DNA of 12,323 nucleotides. It comes from Nitrospiraceae bacterium (GTDB lineage: Bacteria; Nitrospirota; Thermodesulfovibrionia; Thermodesulfovibrionales; UBA9159). The notes beneath the pieces were generated by a model. It was given only the letters and a program-made list of their open reading frames with translations, did no database searches and was not told the DNA's origin. The stretch is taken from positions 1 to 12,323 of the forward strand of contig DMNE01000064.1 of NCBI GenBank assembly GCA_003453735.1. Direction: 5' to 3'. The position numbers and the translations under genes are program-made. Numbering within the stretch: position 1 is the first letter of the stretch; each line of letters begins with the position of its first letter. Shown in pieces: positions 1-8,638 of this stretch.

Positions 1-11
1 GCCTTTGCCAT
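1..11 (-). CDS. tuf: Start of probable tuf (elongation factor Tu), cut by window edge
   Basis: Only the first three codons and part of a fourth are present on the minus strand: ATG GCA AAG GC, reading Met-Ala-Lys and then Ala or Gly. EF-Tu proteins commonly begin Met-Ala-Lys. The start lies 10 bases after the fusA stop and has a strong AGGAGG ribosome binding site at 16-21. In the conserved str operon the gene after rpsL, rpsG and fusA is tuf, which delivers aminoacyl-tRNA to the ribosome. The identification rests on gene order plus these few codons, so another gene cannot be excluded. Confidence 0.75.
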
Positions 12-21
12 CTCTCCTCCT

Positions 22-2100
22 TTATTCTCCTTTAACCTTTGCTATTATTGAGTCCGCAATACCTTTCGGCACGTCTTCGTAATGAGAGAATTGCATGGTA
101 TAGGTCGCTCTTCCCTGTGTCTTTGATCTGAGGTCAGTCGCATAGCCGAACATCTCTGAAAGAGGCACCTCTGCCCGAATAATCTGGGCGTTACCCCTTT
201 TCTCCATAGATTGTATCTTGCCCCTTCTCGAATTCAGATCTCCCATTACGTCACCCATATATCCCTCAGGTGTTACAACCTCAACGTTCATGATAGGCTC
301 AAGGAGAACCGGCTTTGCCTTTTTGACCCCGTCCTTAAATGCCATCGATCCGGCAATCTTAAAAGCCATTTCCGACGAGTCAACCTCATGATACGAGCCG
401 TCATAAAGAGTAGCTTTCACATCAACAACAGGATAGCCAGCGAGCACCCCTGAGTCCATCGCTTCCTTGATGCCCTTTTCAACGGCTGGTATGTATTCTC
501 TCGGGATCGTACCACCGACAATTTTATTAGCAAACTCAAAACCCTTACCAGGCTCTAAGGGTTCGAGATTTACATAAACATGCCCGTACTGTCCACGGCC
601 ACCACTCTGCCTCACAAATTTTCCTTCAGCCTTTGCCGGTGCCTTGATGGTCTCTCTGTAGGCCACCTGAGGTTTTCCGACGTTAGCTCCGACATTGAAT
701 TCCCTGACCAGCCTGTCCACGATGATCTCGAGATGAAGCTCACCCATACCTGAAATGATCGTCTGTCCAGTCTCTTCATTAAACGACACCCTGAAGGAAG
801 GGTCTTCCTGGGCTAGTTTCGCAAGGGACTGGGAGAGTTTCTCTTGGTCGGCCTTTGTCTTTGGTTCGATGGCAACAGAAATGACAGGCTCAGGAAATTC
901 TATGGATTCAAGCACTACGGGAACTTTTTCATCGCAAAGGGTATCACCGGTAAGCGTGCTCTTCAGGCCAACAGCGGCGGCAATATCCCCCGCAGCAACC
1001 TCCTTGATCTCTTCACGCTTGTTGGCATGCATCCTCAAAAGCCTTCCCACCCTTTCCTTTACGTCCTTTGTTGAATTGTAAACATAGGACCCCGCACTCA
1101 ATACCCCGGAATAAACTCGTATAAAGGTGAGTTGACCAACAAAGGGATCGGTCATGACTTTGAAGGCAAGGGCGGAAAAGGGCTCACCCTCGCTCGCTTT
1201 TCTCACCACTTCAGAATTATTCTGAGGACTTATTCCCACTACGGGAGGGACTTCGAGGGGCGAGGGGAGATAGTCGACGATTGCATCAAGGAGGAGTTGA
1301 ACGCCTTTATTCTTAAAGGCAGTACCACAAATCACTGGCGTCAACTTTAGATTGACAGCACCTTTTCTCAGGGCCACCTTGATCTCCTGTTCGGTAACCT
1401 CTTCACCGTTGAGAAACTTCTCCATGATGTTTTCATCTATGTCAGATAGTGCCTCGATCATTTTTTCTCTGTATTCACGAGCCTGGGGCACCAACCCGTC
1501 AGGGATGGCGTCTTCGACATACCTCGCTCCAAGGGTCTCGTCATCATATTGGATACTCTTCATCTTCACAAGATCGACACATCCCGCAAATTTTTCTTCA
1601 GCCCCTATCGGGATCTGAATGGGAACAGGATGTGCCCCTAAACGGTCAACCATAGTCTTCACACTCATAAAAAAATCCGCACCGACCCTGTCCATTTTAT
1701 TCATAAAAGCGATACGGGGTACCTGATACTTATTGGCCTGTCTCCAAACGGTCTCGGACTGCGGCTCAACTCCGGCAACAGCATCAAAAACTGCAACTGC
1801 GCCATCAAGGACTCGCAGCGACCGCTCGACCTCGATGGTAAAATCCACGTGCCCCGGCGTATCTATGATATTTATCCGATGGTCTTTCCAAAAGCAGGTG
1901 GTTGCTGCCGAGGTGATCGTGATCCCGCGTTCCTGCTCCTGAACCATCCAGTCCATGACAGCGGTACCGTCATGAACTTCCCCTATTTTATAGGTAACTC
2001 CTGTGTAATAGAGGATTCTCTCTGTCGTCGTAGTCTTTCCAGCATCTATGTGGGCCATGATGCCGATATTGCGTGTCATTTCTAAGGGGACTCTCGACAA
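22..2100 (-). CDS. fusA: Elongation factor G (translational GTPase)
   Basis: The 692-residue product is a full-length EF-G, the cytoplasmic GTPase that drives tRNA and mRNA translocation on the ribosome and helps recycle ribosomes with RRF. The GTP-binding motifs are all visible: P-loop AHIDAGKT (about residues 16-23), switch I RGITI (58-62), DTPGH (80-84) and NKMD (134-137). Domains II to V follow with normal length. The start codon is TTG at 2098-2100, chosen because the protein then begins [13 protein letters not shown] as family members do. A GAGGA ribosome binding site sits 8 bases upstream. It follows rpsG by 21 bases and precedes tuf by 10, the standard str operon order. No truncation or insertion is apparent. 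Confidence 0.98.
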   Translation of the reverse strand: MSRVPLEMTRNIGIMAHIDAGKTTTTERILYYTGVTYKIGEVHDGTAVMDWMVQEQERGITITSAATTCFWKDHRINIIDTPGHVDFTIEVERSLRVLDGAVAVFDAVAGVEPQSETVWRQANKYQVPRIAFMNKMDRVGADFFMSVKTMVDRLGAHPVPIQIPIGAEEKFAGCVDLVKMKSIQYDDETLGARYVEDAIPDGLVPQAREYREKMIEALSDIDENIMEKFLNGEEVTEQEIKVALRKGAVNLKLTPVICGTAFKNKGVQLLLDAIVDYLPSPLEVPPVVGISPQNNSEVVRKASEGEPFSALAFKVMTDPFVGQLTFIRVYSGVLSAGSYVYNSTKDVKERVGRLLRMHANKREEIKEVAAGDIAAAVGLKSTLTGDTLCDEKVPVVLESIEFPEPVISVAIEPKTKADQEKLSQSLAKLAQEDPSFRVSFNEETGQTIISGMGELHLEIIVDRLVREFNVGANVGKPQVAYRETIKAPAKAEGKFVRQSGGRGQYGHVYVNLEPLEPGKGFEFANKIVGGTIPREYIPAVEKGIKEAMDSGVLAGYPVVDVKATLYDGSYHEVDSSEMAFKIAGSMAFKDGVKKAKPVLLEPIMNVEVVTPEGYMGDVMGDLNSRRGKIQSMEKRGNAQIIRAEVPLSEMFGYATDLRSKTQGRATYTMQFSHYEDVPKGIADSIIAKVKGE

Positions 2101-2121
2101 TTCTCAGATCCTCTATTTTTC

Positions 2122-2592
2122 TTACCATCTATAATGGGCAAAGGCCTTGTTCGCCTCAGCCATCCGGTGGGTGTCTTCCTTCTTCTTTATGGAAGACCCT
2201 GTGTTATTGAATGCATCCATTAATTCCCCGGCAAGTCTCTCACGCATCGTCTTTTCATTTCTTGCTCGGGAATAAGTGATGATCCACCTGAAGGCTAGCG
2301 CTGCTCTCCTCTGCGGCCTTATCTCTATCGGCACCTGGTAAGTAGCACCGCCGACCCTCCGAGGCTTCACCTCTAACACCGGTTTAACGTTTTCGATAGC
2401 GGTCTTGAAGACCTTGAGTGGGTCATTGCTTGTCTTTTCCTTGATAATTTCGAATGCCCCGTAGCAGATTCTCTCAGCTACAGATTTCTCACCGTCTTCC
2501 AGCATGACGTTGATAAATTTACTCACTAACTTACTGTTATACTTTGGGTCTGGAAGGATCTCTCTCTTTTCGGCAACTCTTCTTCTCGGCAT
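2122..2592 (-). CDS. rpsG: 30S ribosomal protein S7
   Basis: This 156-residue protein is S7, a primary 16S rRNA binding protein that nucleates assembly of the 30S head and lies near the E site. The start [10 protein letters not shown], the central GGATYQVP segment and the C-terminal FAHYRW are characteristic, and the length is typical for bacteria. The ATG at 2590-2592 has GGAG six bases upstream. The gene begins 11 bases after the rpsL stop and ends 21 bases before fusA, so it is cotranscribed with both. In E. coli, S7 represses its operon through a roughly 100-base rpsL-rpsG spacer. Here the spacer is only 11 bases, so that particular RNA structure cannot form in the same place. Confidence 0.98.
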   Translation of the reverse strand: MPRRRVAEKREILPDPKYNSKLVSKFINVMLEDGEKSVAERICYGAFEIIKEKTSNDPLKVFKTAIENVKPVLEVKPRRVGGATYQVPIEIRPQRRAALAFRWIITYSRARNEKTMRERLAGELMDAFNNTGSSIKKKEDTHRMAEANKAFAHYRW

Positions 2593-2603
2593 ATAATACT
2601 CCG

Positions 2604-2975
2604 CTACTTCGGCCTCTTCGAGCCATATTTTGATCTTCCGCGCCTTCTGTCTGCAACCCCGACCGAATCGAGAGTGCCCCTGATAATGTGGTACCTCACT
2701 CCGGGAAGGTCTTTCACCCTGCCGCCCCTGATCATAACAATAGAGTGTTCCTGAAGGTTATGCCCGACACCGGGGATATAAGCAGTCACTTCCATCCCGT
2801 TCGTCAGTCTCACCCTCGCCACCTTCCTTAAGGCGGAATTCGGCTTTTTGGGTGTCGTTGTGTAAACCCTCACACATACACCCCTCTTTTGCGGACAGTT
2901 CTTGAGGGCGGGACTCTTCGTTTTCCTCTCAACCGTCTTTCGACCCTGTCTGACCATTTGCGCTATCGTCGGCAC
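2604..2975 (-). CDS. rpsL: 30S ribosomal protein S12
   Basis: The 123-residue product is S12, which lies at the decoding centre and contributes to codon-anticodon proofreading. The conserved [11 protein letters not shown] loop and the GRVKDLPG loop are both intact. Lys43 and Lys88, the usual sites of streptomycin-resistance mutations, are wild type. Asp89, the residue that is beta-methylthiolated in many bacteria, is present. The start is GTG at 2973-2975, giving [13 protein letters not shown] as in the family, with GGAGGAGAA directly upstream. It begins 16 bases after the nagA-like stop codon. A promoter candidate about 65-95 bases upstream, inside that gene, could drive the str genes independently. 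Confidence 0.98.
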   Translation of the reverse strand: MPTIAQMVRQGRKTVERKTKSPALKNCPQKRGVCVRVYTTTPKKPNSALRKVARVRLTNGMEVTAYIPGVGHNLQEHSIVMIRGGRVKDLPGVRYHIIRGTLDSVGVADRRRGRSKYGSKRPK

Positions 2976-2991
2976 TTCTCCTCCGTGTTTA

Positions 2992-3957
2992 CTACCTTTT
3001 ATCCTCGCATTTGTACATAGGAGGTTCTAACGGAAAGTTAAGCTTACCAGAGATGAATTTTTTTGTCAACCCCCAGGGGTTCTGTATCGTAGAGCAGTGA
3101 ATTTCCTCCGTTGTTATGCCTATCATAGACAAAACCTCTACAGACTGTGAAATCGTCATGCCACTGCCAGCAAGGACACCTTTTGAGGTGTAGATGGCCT
3201 TTCCGTAGCCTTTTGCCCCCTTCACCAAATCAGATACGACGATCACCCTATCACGATTTTTCGTACGGAAGATAAGCCTGACGATCTCCGAATGCAGATG
3301 CGCGCCATCGGCTATCACCTCAACATAAGTGTCTTCGTCCAGAAGTCCGAACCCGGCCAGGCCCGGCTCCCGGTGGTGCAATGGTCTCATGGCATTGAAT
3401 AGATGGGTAATCCCTGTTGCACCAGCCCTCTTGCCATCCATCGCCTGTTCATAGGTTGCATCAGAATGTCCCATATTCACAGTTATTGCAGCACCCCTGC
3501 ATCTCTCGATGACCTTTAATGCACCTGGTAGTTCGGGGGCAATGGTTATTGTCTTTATGATATCTTCATAGCCTGCGATCAACGTTTTCAGTGAGGACAC
3601 CGTGGGTTTGATGAAAGAAGCTTTATCCAAAGCTCCGCATCTGAGCGGATGCAGAAAAGGGCCTTCCAGATGGACGCCTATGAGAACCGATGGCATCCGG
3701 CCTTCAGTCTCTCGTCCCTTGACTGTTGACAGCCGACGGCTGACTGTTTTCTGCTGTATTTCCATCGCCTTTCTTACCGCCTCCATGTTATTCCTCATCA
3801 CATCAATCGGGCCGGAATAGATTGTCGGAAGGATAGCGCTGGTTCCCGCTTCTCCATGCAGTTCAGCTATTTTCAATATATGATCGGGGTTTTCTGTTCT
3901 CGTATCGTAGTTGCCAATACCATGGGTATGAAGGTCGATAAAACCATGCTGCTTCAT
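2992..3957 (-). CDS. nagA: NagA-like N-acetylglucosamine-6-phosphate deacetylase, barrel-only form
   Basis: The 321-residue product belongs to the amidohydrolase superfamily and resembles NagA, which converts GlcNAc-6-phosphate to glucosamine-6-phosphate and acetate during amino-sugar use or cell-wall recycling. Expected active-site residues are visible: HTH at 10-12, the HLEGP glutamate at 98, His164 in MGHSD, His185 in THLFNAM, His220 in ADGAH and Asp243 in VVSD. Typical NagA is about 380 residues. This one starts directly at the first barrel strand and stops soon after NPWGL, so both halves of the usual small beta-sandwich domain are missing. An in-frame TAA at 3970-3972 with no start codon after it fixes ATG 3957 as the earliest start; no clear ribosome binding site precedes it. 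Residues 68-80 look like an inserted repeat. No other nag gene is nearby, so the substrate is inferred from family only. Confidence 0.8.
   Translation of the reverse strand: MKQHGFIDLHTHGIGNYDTRTENPDHILKIAELHGEAGTSAILPTIYSGPIDVMRNNMEAVRKAMEIQQKTVSRRLSTVKGRETEGRMPSVLIGVHLEGPFLHPLRCGALDKASFIKPTVSSLKTLIAGYEDIIKTITIAPELPGALKVIERCRGAAITVNMGHSDATYEQAMDGKRAGATGITHLFNAMRPLHHREPGLAGFGLLDEDTYVEVIADGAHLHSEIVRLIFRTKNRDRVIVVSDLVKGAKGYGKAIYTSKGVLAGSGMTISQSVEVLSMIGITTEEIHCSTIQNPWGLTKKFISGKLNFPLEPPMYKCEDKR
3041..3069 (-). promoter_or_regulatory. Candidate sigma70-type promoter for the str operon, inside the nagA-like gene
   Basis: On the minus strand a perfect TTGACA (3069-3064) is followed, after 17 bases, by TAAGCT (3046-3041). 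A TGG directly before the -10 gives the TGn extended -10 pattern. Transcription would start near 3034, leaving an untranslated leader of roughly 58 bases before the rpsL GTG. An inverted repeat AACCCC-CA-GGGGTT (3068-3081) abuts and overlaps the -35, but it also encodes the NPWGL segment, so it may be coincidence. The -10 matches the consensus at only three of six positions. Confidence 0.5.
3721..3755. repeat. Short repeat with palindromic core, in frame within the nagA-like gene
   Basis: The element contains two direct copies of GACTGTT, at 3721-3727 and 3742-3748, one 21-base (seven-codon) period apart. Between them is a palindromic core CAGCCG-A-CGGCTG at 3730-3742. On the coding strand it reads as [13 protein letters not shown], residues 68-80. 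Such Val-Ser-Arg/Leu-Ser-rich peptides are what short interspersed repeats of this base pattern give when they land in frame. The segment falls in the loop just before the IGVHLEGPF active-site strand, where other NagA proteins are shorter. Only this one copy was found in the window, so its status as an interspersed element is inferred. Confidence 0.5.
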
Positions 3958-4204
3958 GACAGTCTTATTTTAACATTGGGGAGGCGTCATTTGCAGGTTA
4001 CTACCCTTCTGGTGAGGCCGACGAGTATGAAGGTCAAAGGCGGCGGATTGTACAGCAAAATGATTATGCCGGTTCCGAGAAATGCACCCGGGATCCCCTC
4101 AGCCTATGCTTCTTTGATCGGCCTGTTTCTGGAGCGCCAGGGTGGCAACAGAAAAGTGAAAGAACACATGAATTTAAATACACCGTATGGTATCCTGAGA
4201 AAAA

Positions 4205-5053
4205 ATGCGATACATCGAGATCACGAGCCGGTCAAATCCCCATATTAGGGAGGCGGTCACTGTAAAGGGAAAACGGCCGCACAAATATGACGCCTTTTTG
4301 ATAGAAGGGCCTCATCTCCTCCAAATGGCCTTTCAAGCGAGAATAGTCATACAGAAGATCTTCTTCACCGAAGAATACCTATCAACAAAAGAGGGTACGC
4401 AATTGTTAAGGCAGATCTCAAGGACAGGTGCTGAGCTGTTTCGGATCAACAGGCACATCCTTTCCAGACTTTCAGACACCGAAACACCGCAGGGCATCGT
4501 TGCGATGGCATCTTGCCGTCCTCTCTCTCTGGATGAGCTACGCTTAAGGGATCCCGCTCTCTTGATTGTCATTGACGGTGTCCAGGACCCGGGCAATCTC
4601 GGCACTATTATCAGGACTTCTGATGCTGCCGGGGTTGATGCTCTCATACTCTTGCCGGGAACCTGTGACGTCTTTATGCCAAAGGTACTTCGGGCAACTG
4701 CTGGAAGTATTTTCAATGTCCCCCTGGTTTATTCGGAAACCGGTGAACTAATGCGATGGCTCCAGGAAAAATCCATCAAAGCTCTTGTGACCGATGTCAA
4801 AGCATCCCAGAACCTCTATGAGGCTGACCTTACCCAACCCCTGGCATTTGTCTTTGGACATGAAGCCACTGGCGTAACTGAAAAGCTCAAACGTCAAGCA
4901 GATGTTCTTGTAAAAATACCGCTTTTCGGTGAGGCCGAAAGCCTCAATGTAGCGATATCAGCTGCCATCTGCATGTATGAGGCTGTTAGGCAAAGGACAG
5001 CGAAGAAAAACCAGGCACTAGTGCAGTCGGACCGGACGAGTCGGAAGGATTGA
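4205..5053 (+). CDS. SpoU/TrmH-family RNA 2'-O-ribose methyltransferase
   Basis: The 282-residue protein is a SPOUT-class, S-adenosylmethionine-dependent methyltransferase that places a 2'-O-methyl group on ribose in rRNA or tRNA. An N-terminal L30e-like substrate-binding domain spans about residues 28-105. The knotted catalytic domain follows, with motif 1 QDPGNLGTIIRTSDAAG (127-143, Asn131 and Arg137), motif 2 FGHEATGV (217-224) and motif 3 IPLFGEAESLNVAISAA (238-254). Motif 2 has His where many members have Asn (FGNE). An in-frame TGA at 4196-4198 with no intervening start codon makes ATG 4205 the earliest start. The last 15 or so residues are a charged, unconserved-looking tail. The exact target nucleotide (RlmB-like, TsnR-like or other) cannot be read from the sequence, so no symbol is given. 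It converges on the sensor kinase gene with 42 bases between stops. Confidence 0.93.
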   Translation: MRYIEITSRSNPHIREAVTVKGKRPHKYDAFLIEGPHLLQMAFQARIVIQKIFFTEEYLSTKEGTQLLRQISRTGAELFRINRHILSRLSDTETPQGIVAMASCRPLSLDELRLRDPALLIVIDGVQDPGNLGTIIRTSDAAGVDALILLPGTCDVFMPKVLRATAGSIFNVPLVYSETGELMRWLQEKSIKALVTDVKASQNLYEADLTQPLAFVFGHEATGVTEKLKRQADVLVKIPLFGEAESLNVAISAAICMYEAVRQRTAKKNQALVQSDRTSRKD

Positions 5054-5080
5054 GGATCGGAAACGTACTTAACCATGGCA

Positions 5081-5097
5081 AGGCGAGGACTTCGCCT
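5081..5097. terminator. Weak hairpin between convergent genes, possible shared terminator
   Basis: AGGCGA (5081-5086) and TCGCCT (5092-5097) form a six-pair stem with a five-base loop in the 42-base gap between the convergent methyltransferase and kinase genes. Its right arm overlaps the kinase stop codon. Neither strand has a real T-tract after the stem (only ATTT on the plus side), so an intrinsic terminator is possible but poorly supported. Confidence 0.22.
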
Positions 5098-7441
5098 ATT
5101 TGATTGAAGACAGTATATCCTTGAGTATCTCGGCAATCACAGTGATATGGTACGGCTTTTGGATAAAGCCCACGATGCCCTCTTCATTCACCATTTCCCC
5201 TGTTTTCTCTTCTATCCCGTATCCCGAAGATATCACGACCCGCACGTCCGGATCTATTTCCTTCAGTCTCTGGAAAGCCTCAGCGCCTCCCATCTTCGGC
5301 ATAATAAGATCGAGGATTACGAGATCTATTTCGCCCTTCCTCAAGGTATATACATCTATCGCTTCTCGCCCATTGGCTGCATGCAGGACATTGTAGCCAA
5401 GCTCATGTAAGATGTCCGTTGCAAGATTTCTGATGAATTCTTCATCATCGACAACCAGTATAGTGCCCTGCCCGTGCGGAATCTCCTTCTTCTCTGTCTT
5501 AGTCCTTGCAGGCTCTTTTCCCACGGCAGGAAGATAGATGGTAAAGGTAGAACCCTTGCCAAGCTCGCTGTCAACGATTATGTAGCCATCGTGGTTTTTG
5601 ACGACCCCGTAGGCCATGGCAAGACCCATTCCTGTCCCCTTGCCCTTCTCTTTTGTGGTAAAGAATGGTTCGAAGATATGTTTTTTTACCTCTTCATCCA
5701 TTCCAATGCCACTATCAGAAATCTTAATGGCGCTGTAGCGTCCTGCCTTGAACCATGAATAGGGGTTCTCCCCTTCCCGGATCTCTTGATTCACGGTCTC
5801 AATCTGGAGGATTCCGCCGGCAGGCGTCGCATCACGGGCATTGAGGCAGAGATTCAAAATTACATTTTCAAGCTGGCTCCTGTCGGCCTCAACGCTCCAC
5901 AGATCACTATTCAGTGCCGTCCTTATTTCTATTGCCCTGTCGAATGTCCTCGATATGATCTTGAGCACATCATCCACGATATCATTGAGATTTACGGATT
6001 CAAGAACATATTTCCCCTTACGGGCAAAACCCAAAAGCTGCTTCGTCAATGCGGCAGCCTTCTCAGCTGAGTGCTCAATTACGCTAAGGGGTTTGTAGAT
6101 CGGGTCAGACTCAGAAGTCTTCAGCTTCAGGAGCGAGACATACCCGAGGATCCCCTGAAGCATGTTATTAAAATCGTGTGCCACCCCGCCGGCAAGGGTT
6201 CCTATTGCCTCCATCTTCTGGGCCTGGTAAAGCTGTTCACGTATCTGCTCCCTTTCTCGCTCTTCCTCGAGCCTTTCAAACTCCGAGGCTACCATCTGCC
6301 CTATGGTCTGGAGCACCTTTATGTCTGATTCCTTAAATTCTCTTTGCTCCCCAAAGGCATTGATAAGACCGATCACATCGCCCTTCCTATTGAATACGGC
6401 AAAGCAGATACACGACTCTGCCTTCACATTCACCAAAAACTCAATCAAAGGAAATTCTCGGTATGCACAGCTTTCGATGACAACCATATGCCTTTTTGCC
6501 ACAACTCCCTCGCAGGGAGTACCTTTCAATGAGATGGTCGTACCCTTCTTCAGTTCACCGTTAATAATGAGCGCGACAACTTCCGCATCATTTTCTCGAT
6601 CACGGTCAATCCGTCCGATAAGGGAATTCAGATTGAAGACCCTCGATATCGCCAGAGCAACTTCATTGAAAAAGTCTGCCCCTCGCTTCGAAGCTACGAT
6701 ATGATAGATATTATTGAGCATCCTCGTTTCTTGCTGCAAAGACTCCATCATCGTCCTGATACTGCCGCTCAGGAATTCAAACTCGTAGATGCCCTCGTAG
6801 GTAGGATACTCATCTCTTTTCAATGGTTCTATAATCCTGTTCAGCGGATATCTGATCGTCTTGTTCAGGTCATACAGGAGAAGAAAAGCTGCTCCAAAGA
6901 GCATGAGGCTTGTTAGCCCGTAGGCGAGGTTCACTTTTTGGAGAAGGGTTGAATAGGCAACTTCATTCTTTGCTATGGTGATATACCATTTCCATGGCTC
7001 GAAATAGAGGTGAATTGTGTAATACCGTTTCCCTCCATATTTCACTGTTGATATGGTTTGATCCTTTGACGTTTTTCCCATGAGTTCTGAAAGCCCAGCC
7101 GGCAAATCATCTGTCTTAAATATCTCGCCATCATCATCTGTGATAGAACCCTGGATGCTATTCTTTCTCAGAAATTCTTCTATCTTCCCCATCGCTAACC
7201 CCTTGTTAATTCTGAGGTCCTCTTGGGTCACTGAACCCGCTTTGAAGAGATCATTCAACTTTCCGTCACAGATATCGTATACGTCATGGGACATCGCTTC
7301 CATGGACTCTTTAATATGGTTCTCCGCAAAGCCGGAAACGGAACGAAGAACAAACATATAGAGACCCGCCCCTATGAGAAGGACTATTACAATGATAGGC
7401 GTGATGATCCTGAATGCAAGGCTATTGATTATTCTCTTCAT
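5096..7441 (-). CDS. Membrane hybrid histidine kinase (extracytoplasmic sensor, GAF, HisKA, HATPase, receiver)
   Basis: The 781-residue protein is an inner-membrane sensor kinase. A first membrane segment (about 11-32) and a second (about 172-190) enclose a roughly 135-residue extracytoplasmic region with Cache/PDC-like features (WKWYITI near 151). A juxtamembrane HAMP-like stretch is followed by a GAF domain (about 250-392) and a charged linker. HisKA has AHDFNN with His422 as phosphorylation site. The ATPase domain has the N-box (Asn530/Asn534), DSGIGM (576-581) and a [11 protein letters not shown] glycine-rich segment (602-612). The C-terminal receiver (about 660-781) has Asp665/Asp666, phospho-acceptor Asp711, Ser738/Ser739 and Lys762. 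It has no DNA-binding output domain, so signal must pass to an unlinked regulator or phosphotransfer protein. The start overlaps the end of the binding-protein gene by 20 bases, implying translational coupling. The signal is unknown. Confidence 0.94.
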   Translation of the reverse strand: MKRIINSLAFRIITPIIVIVLLIGAGLYMFVLRSVSGFAENHIKESMEAMSHDVYDICDGKLNDLFKAGSVTQEDLRINKGLAMGKIEEFLRKNSIQGSITDDDGEIFKTDDLPAGLSELMGKTSKDQTISTVKYGGKRYYTIHLYFEPWKWYITIAKNEVAYSTLLQKVNLAYGLTSLMLFGAAFLLLYDLNKTIRYPLNRIIEPLKRDEYPTYEGIYEFEFLSGSIRTMMESLQQETRMLNNIYHIVASKRGADFFNEVALAISRVFNLNSLIGRIDRDRENDAEVVALIINGELKKGTTISLKGTPCEGVVAKRHMVVIESCAYREFPLIEFLVNVKAESCICFAVFNRKGDVIGLINAFGEQREFKESDIKVLQTIGQMVASEFERLEEEREREQIREQLYQAQKMEAIGTLAGGVAHDFNNMLQGILGYVSLLKLKTSESDPIYKPLSVIEHSAEKAAALTKQLLGFARKGKYVLESVNLNDIVDDVLKIISRTFDRAIEIRTALNSDLWSVEADRSQLENVILNLCLNARDATPAGGILQIETVNQEIREGENPYSWFKAGRYSAIKISDSGIGMDEEVKKHIFEPFFTTKEKGKGTGMGLAMAYGVVKNHDGYIIVDSELGKGSTFTIYLPAVGKEPARTKTEKKEIPHGQGTILVVDDEEFIRNLATDILHELGYNVLHAANGREAIDVYTLRKGEIDLVILDLIMPKMGGAEAFQRLKEIDPDVRVVISSGYGIEEKTGEMVNEEGIVGFIQKPYHITVIAEILKDILSSIK

Positions 7442-8597
7442 TGGTTTCCTTAAAAATCGGGGGGGCTGTCCTTAGCTCCTCAGGCCAGACAATCTCTTTC
7501 TTGCCTTTCTGCCACTGAATGATAAGATTGAAATGCTTTATCTGCATCCCTGTCGCGTCAACGCCATACCTGCCGATTATGCTGGAAGCATCCATTGTCG
7601 ACAGCACATCCCTTATCTGTTGTCTGTCGAGGCTTCCCCCCTTTCTTATCGCTTGCTCCAGGATCTGACCCGCGGCATATGCTTGGGCTGCCTGAAACGA
7701 TGGCTCTTCTCTGTAAGCCTTTACAAATTCCTCATGGAATTTCTCACCGCCAAAGAGATCCAGTCGACTGTGGTGCTCCCACTGAGACTGAGAAAAGCTA
7801 TAGTCTGCATCAGCCTTGAGCCGATTGTAATAAGACGGCAGTGCGGTGGCCGAGGTGGCAAAATACGCATTCGGATACCATCCGATCTTCTTTAGGGCCA
7901 AGCGCATATCTACCGCTATGGCGGAATATCCGCAGGCGATAACGATCTGAGCGTTTGACGCCTTAGCCTTTCGGGCTAATTCATCGATGTTCCCTCTGCC
8001 TTTCTTGACTCCCTCAAATAAGCGGACATTCAGTCCGAACCTCCCCGCCCATTTCTTCGCACCGTAAGCAACGTCTTCAGAGAAGGGATCCTCTTCATAT
8101 ACGATACCAAGATTGTGGAACCCTTTTTCCATAGCCATCTCGAGAAAACCGACCGTAGTGTTGCTTGCACGCGTATAAAAGCCGAAGAGGTACTTATAAC
8201 CGACCTGCCAAAGCCTGTCCGCGGAGGCGCCTGATGCGAGAAGGGGATAACCATATTTTTCCGTTACGGGAAGTATCGCCGCGGTTATCTCGCTGGAGTA
8301 AGGAGCAAAGAGAAGGTCGACCTTGTCCCTTGTGATGAACTGCTCGTAGAGAGATTTGGCTGTCTGAGGGTCACTCTTATCATCAAGGATGAGGAGCTGA
8401 AGCTTTCTGCCGAGAATGCCATCCCGACTGTTTACGTCTTTTTGCCAAAGCCTAAAGCCCTTCATCTGCATATCCGACATCTCTCGATACGTGCCGGTGA
8501 GTCCAAGGGTAAGTCCGATCCTGATGAATTTCGCTGCATCGGCTGAACCTACGGTGGCCAGAAACAACACGATAGGGATAACGACACGCTTCATCAT
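7422..8597 (-). CDS. Type I periplasmic substrate-binding protein (LivJ/LivK class)
   Basis: This 391-residue protein matches the Peripla_BP_6 family that binds branched-chain amino acids, amides, urea or similar small solutes. Residues 1-22 form a Sec signal peptide (charged MMKR, hydrophobic core, ADAA cleavage region) without a lipobox cysteine, so the mature protein should be free in the periplasm. The mature start FIRIGLTLGLTG is the usual first strand and ligand loop, and the two-lobed fold continues to about residue 365. AGAGGA lies 9 bases before ATG 8597. The next codon is also ATG, so either Met could start. No permease or ATPase of an ABC importer is present. Instead the gene sits 41 bases after a symporter gene and overlaps a sensor kinase gene. 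This suggests a receptor role like TorT or LuxP. The ligand cannot be named. Confidence 0.92.
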   Translation of the reverse strand: MMKRVVIPIVLFLATVGSADAAKFIRIGLTLGLTGTYREMSDMQMKGFRLWQKDVNSRDGILGRKLQLLILDDKSDPQTAKSLYEQFITRDKVDLLFAPYSSEITAAILPVTEKYGYPLLASGASADRLWQVGYKYLFGFYTRASNTTVGFLEMAMEKGFHNLGIVYEEDPFSEDVAYGAKKWAGRFGLNVRLFEGVKKGRGNIDELARKAKASNAQIVIACGYSAIAVDMRLALKKIGWYPNAYFATSATALPSYYNRLKADADYSFSQSQWEHHSRLDLFGGEKFHEEFVKAYREEPSFQAAQAYAAGQILEQAIRKGGSLDRQQIRDVLSTMDASSIIGRYGVDATGMQIKHFNLIIQWQKGKKEIVWPEELRTAPPIFKETNEENNQ

Positions 8598-8638
8598 CGC
8601 GCACGATCCTCTCGCATAATTCAGTATAGCAGAAACGG

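Noticed and set aside
1132..1350. Plus-strand open frames across fusA and across the kinase and binding-protein genes
   Set aside because: All lie opposite conserved genes with intact motifs and give no recognisable protein.
3068..3081. Inverted repeat AACCCC-CA-GGGGTT next to the -35 of the str promoter candidate
   Set aside because: It encodes the NPWGL codons of the nagA-like gene and has no second copy. It is kept only as a note in the promoter entry, not as a separate operator.
3856..3957. Extension of the plus-strand gap frame back into the nagA-like gene
   Set aside because: This part is antisense to a well-supported coding sequence and has no ribosome binding site.
3958..4204. Possible tRNA, riboswitch or attachment site in the divergent gap
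   Set aside because: No cloverleaf arms, TTCGA-type T loop, direct repeats or known riboswitch core could be found by eye.
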